64,000 nt of DNA. Origin: JARBAU01 sp029237525. GTDB taxonomy: Archaea; Thermoproteota; Nitrososphaeria; Nitrososphaerales; Nitrososphaeraceae. A program made the translations under genes and the position numbers. The DNA is taken from positions 13,921-77,920 of the forward strand of contig DATBKT010000158.1 in NCBI GenBank assembly GCA_036555705.1. Direction: 5' to 3'. How positions within the stretch are numbered: the first letter of the stretch is position 1; every line of letters starts with the position of its first letter. Under the pieces are notes generated by a model. It was not told the origin of the DNA. It worked only from the letters and a program-made list of their open reading frames with translations, and made no database searches. Of the stretch, positions 45,599-54,591 are shown one piece after another.

Positions 45599-46395
45599 AA
45601 ATATCTCGATATCATTAGTAATTTTGCATTTATAATAAATCACCTAATCTAAACAACAAACCTATAGTACCGGAAGTTTAGATAATTGTTAGGAATATAC
45701 AAAAATTCTAGGACCAATTAAATGATAAAGCGCGGTTTCGCGTATGCACAGAATAAACAATTAAAATGAATGGCTCATAGCATTTGTCTAGACTTAGGTT
45801 TTATATTCGAATGAAACATGCTTTTGACATACCAGGTCGCAAGGATTATGTGCTGATAATGGGATTAGAACGGAAACGATTCAAGACAACCTAAAATCAT
45901 TTACAATAGCCAGAATCTGAACCTTTGGTCTAAAATAGCACACTCAATTTAACTTAGTTTTCAATATAGTAAGATCGACAAGCAATATCGTTTATGTAAA
46001 ACTTTGTATCACAATGTGGACATCAGTTTTAAATCGTAATTTGTGGAGAGAATACAGTGGATTAGATCACACTTGTTAAGTTTGATAAAAACTAACCGTT
46101 GGAATATTTGTGGGATGTCAAATGGATGTTGCTCGTTCAATCCCAGTCTAATTTCAATTTGTCAAGATGTCTCATCAGAAAATTTAACACTTATCCACAA
46201 AAGATTTTCCGTCAGACCAATTAACCATTGGTTAGTAGAAAACAAAATGTCAACTAAATCGACGAGGGATATCTGAATTGTATTTTAATAGTGTACCTGA
46301 GCGCTTGTATACCAAATCGGATTCATTCAGTATTTTTAAATTAGTCTCACTTAGAACTTTTGTTTATAGGTCTATTTTCAATGTTGTAGCATGAA
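45599..46395. other. Spacer of 797 bp, no convincing gene
   Basis: AT-rich. A 77-codon plus frame (46043-46276) contains several Cys and Trp residues but no domain pattern; it is left unannotated. An AGTATTTTTAAATTAG element near 46329-46344 is the likely TATA region of the wHTH gene that follows, about 50 nt before ATG 46396. Confidence 0.4.
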
Positions 46396-46716
46396 ATGGA
46401 AAAAATAGTAATGAAACAATACAAGAGACACAAATTACAGCTATTTCATGATATACTTACTGCGATTGAGCATGACATGTATCACACCGGAGGTGCTAAT
46501 GTAGCCAAGCCAACTCATGTCCAACAATACTCAAGATTATCATATGATAAAATGACGTTGATTTTTGGGGATCTGAAGCGTAAAGATATGATCCTCAGAT
46601 GCGAGAGCAGTGGGATGCTATCCATAACGAGTAAGGGACGCACATTCTTGAAGCAATATAGAGAATTGATAGACCTTATTGAGGACTTTGGGCTGGATAA
46701 AAAGATAGAAAATTGA
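46396..46716 (+). CDS. Winged-helix transcriptional regulator (ArnR1-like)
   Basis: This 106-aa protein fits the ArnR1-like archaeal winged-helix family: a first helix with LFHDILTAIEHDM, then a HTH containing AKPTHVQQYSRLSYDKMTLI and FGDLKRKDMILRCE, and a wing SSGMLSITSKGRTFLKQYREL followed by a coiled-coil-like dimerisation helix. Family members in Sulfolobus control archaellum genes, and the many paralogues in thaumarchaea probably control varied targets. The start is ATG 46396. There is no co-directional neighbour within 280 nt. Confidence 0.85.
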   Translation: MEKIVMKQYKRHKLQLFHDILTAIEHDMYHTGGANVAKPTHVQQYSRLSYDKMTLIFGDLKRKDMILRCESSGMLSITSKGRTFLKQYRELIDLIEDFGLDKKIEN

Positions 46717-46999
46717 TAATAACGATAAGAGAGAAGTAACTACTAAAAATAGGCGAAAGGGACATGATGTTTGAAAGCTAGATTATATCACTTGCATAGG
46801 ATCAAAGTTAAGAAGCAATGAATAATTTCAATATGTTGACATTGTACTAGTTGAATCAGTTCTGTCTAAAGTACTTTTACTATACAAGAGACTAGACAAA
46901 CAAATTGGTTTAGTCAGTTGAATAATAAGTGTGAAACTGATATCTTTTAATATTGATGACATCTAAACTATCTTCTTTATAGCTTCTTGAGTCAGTAAT

Positions 47000-48091
47000 T
47001 CAGTTTAGAAATTCTTCACGTACGATTGTCGGAGCAGATGCTTTAAAGATTATGAATAATTCGTCACCTATTCTAATTCCAATTTCCAGTCTTGCCTCCT
47101 CTGTGATTTTAGCTACCAAGCACAGTCTTTTTTCAAGCATCATATATACTTTGATCGTTCCTATAGATTCAGCTGGCTTTTTTATATCTACTATTTTTAC
47201 AAGCAAAACATTGCGTGCACTAGTTTTTAGGGCTTGTTTGGATAAAATAATATCTTCAGGTCGAATTAAAATGCCTACCTTTGATCCTACTGGATACTCT
47301 CCAAGAATCTCTATCGTTTGCGCGCCATATCTGAATTTGGCAATACCACTTCCGCTTTGCATAACTATACCTTCTATAAAATTACCCTCAGCACCAAAAA
47401 AGTCGAAGTAGTATGGAACAGAGGAGGGTTTCTGTACTTTAAGACAACCATCCAAAGTATCACTATATACTAATCTACCGTCATATAGAATCGAAATGGT
47501 GTCTGCCAAGGCATATGCATCATGCTCAAAATGTGTCACATAAATAGTGGGGATATTCCTTTCCTTTAACACCATCCGTAGTTCCCTTCTCAAGTTCCTT
47601 TTGGATAACTCATCTAAGTTAGAAAGCGGTTCATCCATTAGAATTACCTTTGGTTTGGTCACAAGCATTCTTGCTAAAGAAATCTTTTGCATCTCTCCAC
47701 CGCTCAGTCCCTCTATTTTTCGATCGCACAAACGCCATATCCCAAGATCTTTAAGTAAGGCCATGATTTCAGAATCGCCGATCGACTCATCTTTTCTTTT
47801 ACCAAAAATAATATTGTCATATACTCTCAGGTGAGGAAACAAAAACGGTTTTTGAAATAAATACCCGATTTTTCTGATTTCGAGTGGCTGATTTGTGATA
47901 TTGACATCGTTTAACAATATAGATCCCATATCTGGTCTCAATAGCCCAGAAATGAGGTTTAGGATGGTAGTCTTTCCACTACCGGTTGGTCCTATAACGA
48001 CTCTCACTTCGGGTTCAACTTTCAAATTGATCGGCCCAAGCGTAAAACCGGGAAATTTCTTTATTACATTCACTAATTCTAGTCCAGTCAT
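47000..48091 (-). CDS. wtpC: Molybdate/tungstate-type ABC transporter ATP-binding protein
   Basis: This 363-aa ATPase belongs to the ModC/WtpC/CysA group. Walker A is GPTGSGKTT (about residues 33-41), signature LSGGEMQKISLAR, Walker B VILMDEPLSNLD, and the switch His lies in VTHFEHDA. The C-terminal 120 residues form a TOBE/MOP-like regulatory region (IGILIRPEDIILSK, then VLLVKIVDIKKPAESIGTIKV). It lies 4 nt from the permease gene on the same strand. Sulfate or another anion is possible. The nearby moaA supports molybdate or tungstate. The start is ATG 48091. Confidence 0.88.
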   Translation of the reverse strand: MTGLELVNVIKKFPGFTLGPINLKVEPEVRVVIGPTGSGKTTILNLISGLLRPDMGSILLNDVNITNQPLEIRKIGYLFQKPFLFPHLRVYDNIIFGKRKDESIGDSEIMALLKDLGIWRLCDRKIEGLSGGEMQKISLARMLVTKPKVILMDEPLSNLDELSKRNLRRELRMVLKERNIPTIYVTHFEHDAYALADTISILYDGRLVYSDTLDGCLKVQKPSSVPYYFDFFGAEGNFIEGIVMQSGSGIAKFRYGAQTIEILGEYPVGSKVGILIRPEDIILSKQALKTSARNVLLVKIVDIKKPAESIGTIKVYMMLEKRLCLVAKITEEARLEIGIRIGDELFIIFKASAPTIVREEFLN

Positions 48092-48095
48092 AACG

Positions 48096-48896
48096 CTACT
48101 TCATCATGGCAAAGCTCCCTTTTGTAAATTTAGCCGAATAGAGCCAAAAAATAGTTAAAGCTGTTATCGACAATATTATACTTAGGAAGATATCTGGAAT
48201 GGCTCTAGCCAATCCGCCTATAGCATTGTCTTCAAATATCTGGATTGAAATAGTATGAGGATTGTATGCTAACATCATTGTTGCTCCTAACTCTCCGACT
48301 GCCCTGACCCATGACATAATTGATCCAATAATTATGCCATTTTTGGCTAACGGGATTGATACATGCACAAAAGTCTGAAATCTAGACTTACCCAATAAAC
48401 GAGATACCCGCTCAAGCGATTCATCATATGACTCGAACGCAATCTCTGCAGCAAAGATCATAAATGGAGAGGCAACATATGTCTGCGCGATTATTATTCC
48501 TGTGACCGATTGAGTAAGATCTATCATGGGAAACATTCTCATAATTGGAGAGATAGGACCAAGAGCTCCCAATAGTAACGCGCCACTTGCCAAAGGAGGC
48601 AAAACTAGTGGCAAGAAAACTAACAGTCTTAGAATTGAAACTCCAGGAATATGTCGAAATCGAGCTAACAAATATCCGACCGGAATTCCAAATACCAAGA
48701 GTAATGTTGTGGAAACTGTAGCAGTACTTGCACTGAGTAGGAAAGCATTTATGATTTCTGGTCTACCTAATGAAGATGGAATGGATGTTGATGCGATGAA
48801 AATAAAGATCGCAGTAAGTGGAAAAACGAGGTAAGATACAGTTACTAGAGATAAACCCATCACTGCAAGATTAAATCCATGGTTCTTAACATCCAT
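48096..48896 (-). CDS. wtpB: Molybdate/tungstate-type ABC transporter permease
   Basis: This 266-aa permease has about six membrane helices. It carries the EAA cytoplasmic loop that docks with the ATPase (ESYDESLERVSRLLGKSRFQTF, about residues 155-176) and the ModB/WtpB-like GRPEIINAFLLSAST, LPLVLPPLASGALLL and MSWVRAVGELGATMML segments. It is followed by its ATPase after 4 nt. No periplasmic or lipoprotein binding protein is encoded upstream within about 1.1 kb, so the third component must be elsewhere, or the system uses another partner. The start is ATG 48896. Confidence 0.88.
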   Translation of the reverse strand: MDVKNHGFNLAVMGLSLVTVSYLVFPLTAIFIFIASTSIPSSLGRPEIINAFLLSASTATVSTTLLLVFGIPVGYLLARFRHIPGVSILRLLVFLPLVLPPLASGALLLGALGPISPIMRMFPMIDLTQSVTGIIIAQTYVASPFMIFAAEIAFESYDESLERVSRLLGKSRFQTFVHVSIPLAKNGIIIGSIMSWVRAVGELGATMMLAYNPHTISIQIFEDNAIGGLARAIPDIFLSIILSITALTIFWLYSAKFTKGSFAMMK

Positions 48897-50035
48897 TTGA
48901 AATAGTTGATGCTCTATCGTAGCTTCAAGTTATGTGTATCGATTAAACACAGTATTGGAGTGGATATTGCATTCAATAGGTCAAATACTGAGGCTCAGTT
49001 CAACCAAATTTATCATAATTCGTCTATTTTCAACCAGACTTGAACACTTCGAATTGCTAGACCATGTACTTATGACATTAGCCATGAACTCGGAAACACA
49101 TTAAATTAAATTAAATGTTAACTCAAATTACATATAGCTAATAATTTTCGTGAAGCTTTTATAAGCCAACTTCGAAACATTTGAAATCGAATCATAGTCT
49201 TTGAATAATTGGCGGACATACTGCGCCATATACCACCCTTTTGGCCGATAGTCATGGATAGGATGTACTTAACTTTTCAAAATAACTCTTGATGATAGTC
49301 TTCTGTTCCATAAATTCAGAAGCAGATGATATCTAAGTATACACTAATCTCCCTGCTTACGTGAGTGAATTTTAAATTTCAGCTCTTTAGAACGACTACG
49401 ATACTCTGTTCTAGAGTGTGATACTAGAGAGATGAGTCAGATTGGGAGCCCATCACTGGACCTTAGCTATTCTTAGTTGTAGGATCATTGATTGTCCAGA
49501 ATTTGTCAAGTGATCCTTCATAGGTAATTTCGTTAGACTGCACAATAAGTCAAATGCCATTGCGTGGCCTGTTTAATCTGCGAATACTTGTTTGGGGGGT
49601 CTTTAGTCCAACCGCCAGAGTATTCGATTTCAATTTTCCTTATAACACAAAATTGTCTAAATGCTTTTACAACGTGCCAAAAACACGCAAGCAAACGCGG
49701 CCCTTGTTGAACGATAATTTCAATGACCCGCTTTATCTATTTGTTCTCTCATTTACTTTACTAAATCTCGTCAAAACTAAGATGTCTCTTTCCATATCTT
49801 TGAATCATGCATTATTATTCGGTAATTTTTTATAATTAACAGTTACACTCCGAATTAACCAACGATAATCGTTGACGCATATATTCACATAATAATAGAA
49901 CAAGAATGCAAAATTTACTTTGATAAGGATGATCTATCACTCAATATCTGATTGACTATTTTGGATTTATTTTTATGTGGATTTCACATAATTGTTGGAA
50001 TATCAAAGCAGATATTAGTATAATTAATCTGAACA
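48897..50035. other. Long spacer (1.1 kb) with one strong hairpin but no convincing gene
   Basis: The stretch upstream of the transporter and downstream of the DtxR gene is AT-rich. A 93-codon plus frame (49554-49835) starts near a GC-richer patch but has no recognisable protein pattern. A 46-nt hairpin (49581-49626) lies in that patch. The expected wtpA gene is absent. Confidence 0.5.
49581..49626. repeat. Inverted repeat CGAATACT / AGTATTCG forming a 46-nt hairpin
   Basis: The outer arms of 8 bp are exact reverse complements, and an inner TTGG/CCAA pair can extend the stem around a G-rich loop (GGGGGGT). The surrounding 250 nt are richer in GC than the flanks. It might be part of a structured RNA, or a regulator site for the divergent stretch; no known RNA family is recognised. 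Confidence 0.5.
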
Positions 50036-50512
50036 TTACAACTTTTTACAACACTTCCCTAATGGGATATCTAGCCCATGCGGACAAGTTCTGGGATGGT
50101 TTAATAGCGTACACAAAGCGTCAGTAAATATCTTTTTCATGTGATGTTCAATCCCGCAAACCATCTCTTCATCAATCTCAATTTTGAGAGCATCTCTCAT
50201 CATAACTTCAAGTAACCTAGTATTGCGGATCATTTGTTTTCCTATCCTTTCCCCTTTCAAAGTAATCTCCACTAGGTTACCTTTTTTATAACTCACAAGA
50301 CCAGCATTGTCTAGTCTATGCAACATCTGAACTACTGAAGGTTGGGTTACATTAAGCAGTTTAGCTACGGAGCTCACTTTAACTGTGTCGCCTTTTTCCC
50401 TCAAGTACCAAATTGCCTTCAAATACATTTCGATGTGCTCTGACTCAGCAGTTCCAATATACAGTACTTCTGCTTCATCCTTATTTCCTTCGATTTTGCT
50501 AGGAGTAGTCAT
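50036..50512 (-). CDS. DtxR/MntR-family metal-dependent regulator
   Basis: The 158-aa protein has an N-terminal winged helix (residues 22-82: SEHIEMYLKAIWYLREKG, VSSVAKLLNVTQPSVVQML, LVEITLKGERIG) followed by a metal-binding/dimerisation helix region (DEEMVCGIEHHMKKIFTDALCTLLNHPRTCPHG), where Glu, His and Cys residues are the usual Fe or Mn ligands. There is no SH3-like third domain, as in the MntR-like short form. It probably represses metal uptake under metal excess. The start is ATG 50512. An AGGTTA-15 nt-TAACCT pair lies about 20-46 nt upstream. Confidence 0.9.
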   Translation of the reverse strand: MTTPSKIEGNKDEAEVLYIGTAESEHIEMYLKAIWYLREKGDTVKVSSVAKLLNVTQPSVVQMLHRLDNAGLVSYKKGNLVEITLKGERIGKQMIRNTRLLEVMMRDALKIEIDEEMVCGIEHHMKKIFTDALCTLLNHPRTCPHGLDIPLGKCCKKL

Positions 50513-50888
50513 AAATGTCTATAGTACTGCTAGGTTACCGGCGATATGTTATTAACCTTATTATGAAACGCACCTCTATAACATTGTTATACTTATGTAT
50601 GCATATCTATATCAGTACATAAATTTAATAATATAGCCATTAGAGCGAATTAAAGCTAGAATTGAGAGTTTCTTTGGTATACAAATGAATAGAAATTAGA
50701 AATAATGCATTCAAAAATGCATTTAGTATCTACAAAGTGCAGCAATATCAAGTTAATATCTGTCAGCCATCTAGATAAATATTAGAATAGAATAATTACA
50801 AGATATAGTGGCGAGTCGTTGCTTACTATTCCATTTATTTGAGGCATATTAAAGGGTAATATGTATGCAGCATTAACAATAATTTTAC
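50513..50888. other. Divergent spacer of 376 bp between the DtxR gene and purM
   Basis: AT-rich region that must hold two promoters. AGGTTA (50532-50537) and TAACCT (50553-50558) form an inverted repeat near the DtxR gene that resembles half-sites of archaeal DtxR-type operators. No gene is seen. Confidence 0.45.
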
Positions 50889-51956
50889 TTGAGGGCAAAA
50901 AAAGTAACGTACAAAAGCACAGGAATAGACATGAAGAAGATAATTAAAGCTCAGAATACCATCGGAAGGATAATTTCAACATCTAGATCGTTCCTTACTC
51001 ATGGGAGGGTGCTGTCTGGATTTGGTCACTATGCTGGACTTATCGAAATCGATGGCAAAATTTTTGCCTTACACACAGATGGTGTAGGAACTAAGATAAT
51101 CGTTTCCCAAATGATGAACCGTTTTGATACAATTGGTATTGACTGTGTTGCCATGAATGTGAACGACATAATTTGTGTCGGTGCTAAGCCTGTTGGATTT
51201 ATCGATTACATTGCGATAACGGATCCAGATTCTGTTCTACTTGGAGATATTGTTAAGGGACTAGTCCGTGGGGCCAAAGATGCAAGTGTACCAATTGTAG
51301 GCGGAGAGACAGCAGTAATCCCCGAACTTCTTTCAAAGGGAAGCCAAAAGAAAGCTTTCGATTTAGTCGGTATGGCATTTGGAATAATACCAGAAAAAAA
51401 TAAGATAATTATGGGAAGCAAGATTAAGAAGGGAGACATCATCATCGGAATTGCGAGTAGCGGTCTTCATTCAAATGGATACACCCTGGCACGAAGGGTT
51501 CTTCTGTCGAAACATTCTCTTAGTGATTGTGTGGGCGAAACCAATCAAACGATTGGTGAAATGATTCTAGCACCCACTAGAATATATGTTCGCCCTATTG
51601 TCACGTTGATCGAAAATGACAACATCCCTATCCACGGATTGTTACACGTGACAGGTGGTTCCTTTACAAAATTTTCTCGTCTTAACAACAGAGTGAATTA
51701 TAGGCTTGATAGCCTTCCAGTACCTACGGACATTTTCAAGCTCATTCAAAAGGAAGGTCATATTCGCATCAAGGAAATGTATAAAACCTTCAACATGGGC
51801 ATTGGTTTTTGCTTAGTAATTCCTGGATCAAGCGTAGATAATGCTATTGAAACAATTGAAAGGTATGGGATGTCCTGTAGTTGTATAGGTCGCATAATTG
51901 GTCCTGGCAGCGGAAACATACAAATTAAAACTGGAGGAAGGACTTTTACTTTGTAA
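50889..51956 (+). CDS. purM: Phosphoribosylformylglycinamidine cyclo-ligase (AIR synthetase)
   Basis: PurM closes FGAM to aminoimidazole ribonucleotide with ATP. AIR feeds purines and, via ThiC in this window, thiamine. The 355-aa protein has the N-terminal HTDGVGTKI metal and ATP-binding segment (about residues 63-71), DCVAMNVNDIICVGAKPVGFIDY-type core (split here: DCVAMNVNDI and GAKPVGFIDYI), LVGGETAVIPEL and ASSGLHSNGYTLAR. The C-terminal HVTGGSFTKFSRL and MGIGFC segments complete the family pattern. The start used is TTG 50889; ATG at codon 15 is an alternative. Confidence 0.95.
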   Translation: MRAKKVTYKSTGIDMKKIIKAQNTIGRIISTSRSFLTHGRVLSGFGHYAGLIEIDGKIFALHTDGVGTKIIVSQMMNRFDTIGIDCVAMNVNDIICVGAKPVGFIDYIAITDPDSVLLGDIVKGLVRGAKDASVPIVGGETAVIPELLSKGSQKKAFDLVGMAFGIIPEKNKIIMGSKIKKGDIIIGIASSGLHSNGYTLARRVLLSKHSLSDCVGETNQTIGEMILAPTRIYVRPIVTLIENDNIPIHGLLHVTGGSFTKFSRLNNRVNYRLDSLPVPTDIFKLIQKEGHIRIKEMYKTFNMGIGFCLVIPGSSVDNAIETIERYGMSCSCIGRIIGPGSGNIQIKTGGRTFTL

Positions 51957-52929
51957 CATTCCAAACATTTCTGTTAAATATTCTCCTATCTATCATGTTG
52001 TTATATACTCCTATCCTTAAATCTACAGTGATTATTCATTTAGATTCCACTTTTCGGACAGTTTGAATATAGCTATCGAGTTTCATTAAATATCTGAAAT
52101 CATTTTCCATATTCATTTCGTGCGGATAAGTCTGATTTAAGAAGGTTGGTGTCACAGAGCATTTAGCTGCGATTGTTTCAAACATTTATTGACAATGTCA
52201 CAAATTAGTTAGTATAAGACGATATATGGGATGTAATCTCTTATATCAAGTAATAAACATATCTATTGGATGGCGGTTTTATTAAATAATTTGAAAATCT
52301 TCCTAGTAAAGATAGGTTGAAGTAAGCAGTATTGGGATCGATATCACAATAACACAACAGATATAAGATATATTTATGCTGTGGAAATTAAGTTATTACA
52401 GGTCAAGTGTAGTGAAGCAAATAACATATAGAATTATCGCTTGAAGTAGAATTTGGTGAAACTGATCACATAATTTTTAGATGTGTTGATTACAAAGGAT
52501 AGGAATTTCTAATAGCATTATATTATGATAATATTCATTGGATCATGTAATACGCAGAGGCCAATCCCTTAGTAATTCCATCATTTAAACTCTTTTTATA
52601 ATTAGATAGCAAATCACGTAATCGATTTATTAATTGTGTTTTAAACAGAGTGAACCCCACTTTTTATCCAAATCAAAAGGTCAAATCACAATAGTAGTTT
52701 GACTCTGCGATATCTATATTTGCATTTGTGAGCTATTTGTGATTTTTGTTTGGGAGAATTTTGAGAAAATCCATCTTAAATTATATAAATGAATGAAAGC
52801 CCCTCTACACGTAATCAAGGGGTTTAACTTGTATTGAAATGGTCTTTTAACTATATTCATGCTTGGATATTTGATGATACCTTAGAAGAAGGAAAATTAA
52901 TATTAATTGTCTGAAGTATTTTTGCCTAA
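51957..52929. other. Long AT-rich spacer (973 bp), no gene seen
   Basis: The region has many short A/T runs and no coding frame with protein character. GCCCCTCT...AGGGGTTT (about 52799-52828) can fold as a short hairpin. The elp3 promoter should lie at the right end (GAAAATTAATATTAATTG near 52890-52907). Confidence 0.45.
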
Positions 52930-54591
52930 TTGGAAGAAAAGTATACTACAAAAAGTTCTACAGGAATATATTTAGATTCGCATAATGTTTCTCTCGAGGC
53001 TTGCAATGCGATTGCAGAAATACTATCGAAAAGATCTGACATGACAAGACCTGAAATATTCAAAATACTACGCGAGGTATCTGCTTCATTCCATTTGAAG
53101 TCATTGCCAAAAAACGAAAACATAATCCGATTCTTACCCTTAGACAGCAATTATCGAAAAATTCTTATGGTAAAACCTATTCAAACCGCCTCTGGAGTTG
53201 CCATAGTCACTGTGATGCCAAAACCATACGAATGTCCACATGGTAGATGTATTTACTGTCCAGGAGGAATTGAGTACAATACGCCACTAAGTTATACCGG
53301 ATCTGAACCATCCACTAAAATAGCTCAAAGATCAAAATACGATGCATTTGACCAGGTAACCAGTAAGTTATGTCAGTTAGAAACACGTGGCCACAGTATA
53401 TCGAAGATAGAGCTGGTTATAGTTGGGGGAACATTTCCCTTCATGCCTGACGAGTATCAAAGAGACTTCGTAAAAGGATGTTTTAATGCCTTAAATATTT
53501 ATAAGGGGATCCAAAGTCCGGCAACTAACCTTATGGACGCGAAAAATTGTAACGAAACTAGCAGTTCGAGGTGTGTGGGATTGACGATTGAAACAAAACC
53601 CGATTATTGTAGACAGAAACACATAGAGTTAATGCTAGAATTAGGAGTTACAAGAGTAGAAATTGGTGTACAGTCGTTACAAGAGAGAGTATATCAAATC
53701 GTTAATCGTGGACATACTCTTAAAGAAGTAATTGAGTCATTCAAAGTGGCTCGAAATGCGGGTTGTAAGATTGTCGCGCATATGATGCCAGGATTACCTG
53801 GAACAACTTTCGAAAAGGACGTTGCCGATTTCAAAACATTGTTTTATCATCCTTTTTATAAGCCGGACATGGTAAAAATCTACCCAACACTTGTTCTAGT
53901 GAATACAGGTTTATTCAACCTGTATAAAAATGGCAAATACAAGGCATACAGTGATAATGATATGCTAAAAGTCCTAACTGAGGTAAAAAAAATAGTCCCT
54001 CCTTGGGTCAGAATCATGCGCGTTCAACGAGAAATTGAATCTAAAGATATCATAGACGGACCGAAGCACGGTAACCTAAGACAACTAGCTACTAATGAAT
54101 TGAATAAGTCAGGGTTGAAGTGTAATTGTATTAGATGCAGAGAAATCGGTCATCAGAATGGGAATTCAAATTATCAATTGGATGAATTGATAATGAATAG
54201 ATTGGATTATGATGCATCCAATGGTCACGAGGTGTTTCTTTCATATGAAAGTAAAGACAATTCAGTTATACTAGGCTTTTTGCGCTTGCGATATACCAAT
54301 AGCCCTGTAATGAAGTGTTTGAAAACAACAGGTGAGAATGGGGCGGCCATAGTTAGAGAACTGCATGTCTACGGCCGGGCAGTCGAAATCGGACAAAAAA
54401 GCGAATCTGGGAAATATCAGCATAAAGGACTAGGGGTCGGAATGTTAAACGAAGCTGAACGCATAGTCAAAAATGAATTAGGGTTGAAAAAGTTGTCAGT
54501 GATTAGCGCAGTTGGAACAAGGAGATACTATCGAAAGTTTGGCTATAATCAAAATGGGCCTTATGTCACTAAGGTGCTGAGCCAAGTATGA
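52930..54591 (+). CDS. elp3: Elp3-type tRNA uridine(34) carboxymethyltransferase
   Basis: Archaeal Elp3 acts alone to make cm5U34 in tRNA anticodons from acetyl-CoA using radical SAM chemistry. The 553-aa protein has the cluster motif ECPHGRCIYCPGG (Cys102, Cys107, Cys110), the substrate core IETKPDYCRQKHIELMLELG and VGVQSLQERVYQIVNRGHT-type strands (about residues 218-262), a zinc-related LKCNCIRCREIG (about 395-406), and a C-terminal GNAT acetyltransferase domain (VRELHVYGRAVEIG, YQHKGLGVGMLNEAERI, YYRKFGY). The start is TTG 52930. It overlaps lysS by 4 nt. Confidence 0.95.
   Translation: MEEKYTTKSSTGIYLDSHNVSLEACNAIAEILSKRSDMTRPEIFKILREVSASFHLKSLPKNENIIRFLPLDSNYRKILMVKPIQTASGVAIVTVMPKPYECPHGRCIYCPGGIEYNTPLSYTGSEPSTKIAQRSKYDAFDQVTSKLCQLETRGHSISKIELVIVGGTFPFMPDEYQRDFVKGCFNALNIYKGIQSPATNLMDAKNCNETSSSRCVGLTIETKPDYCRQKHIELMLELGVTRVEIGVQSLQERVYQIVNRGHTLKEVIESFKVARNAGCKIVAHMMPGLPGTTFEKDVADFKTLFYHPFYKPDMVKIYPTLVLVNTGLFNLYKNGKYKAYSDNDMLKVLTEVKKIVPPWVRIMRVQREIESKDIIDGPKHGNLRQLATNELNKSGLKCNCIRCREIGHQNGNSNYQLDELIMNRLDYDASNGHEVFLSYESKDNSVILGFLRLRYTNSPVMKCLKTTGENGAAIVRELHVYGRAVEIGQKSESGKYQHKGLGVGMLNEAERIVKNELGLKKLSVISAVGTRRYYRKFGYNQNGPYVTKVLSQV

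Noticed and set aside
46043..46276. 77-codon plus frame with several Cys and Trp residues
   Set aside because: Residue spacing does not fit a zinc finger, and no neighbour or promoter supports it.
49554..49835. 93-codon plus frame
   Set aside because: It covers the hairpin island; the translation has no domain pattern and the GC patch is better explained as RNA or regulatory DNA.
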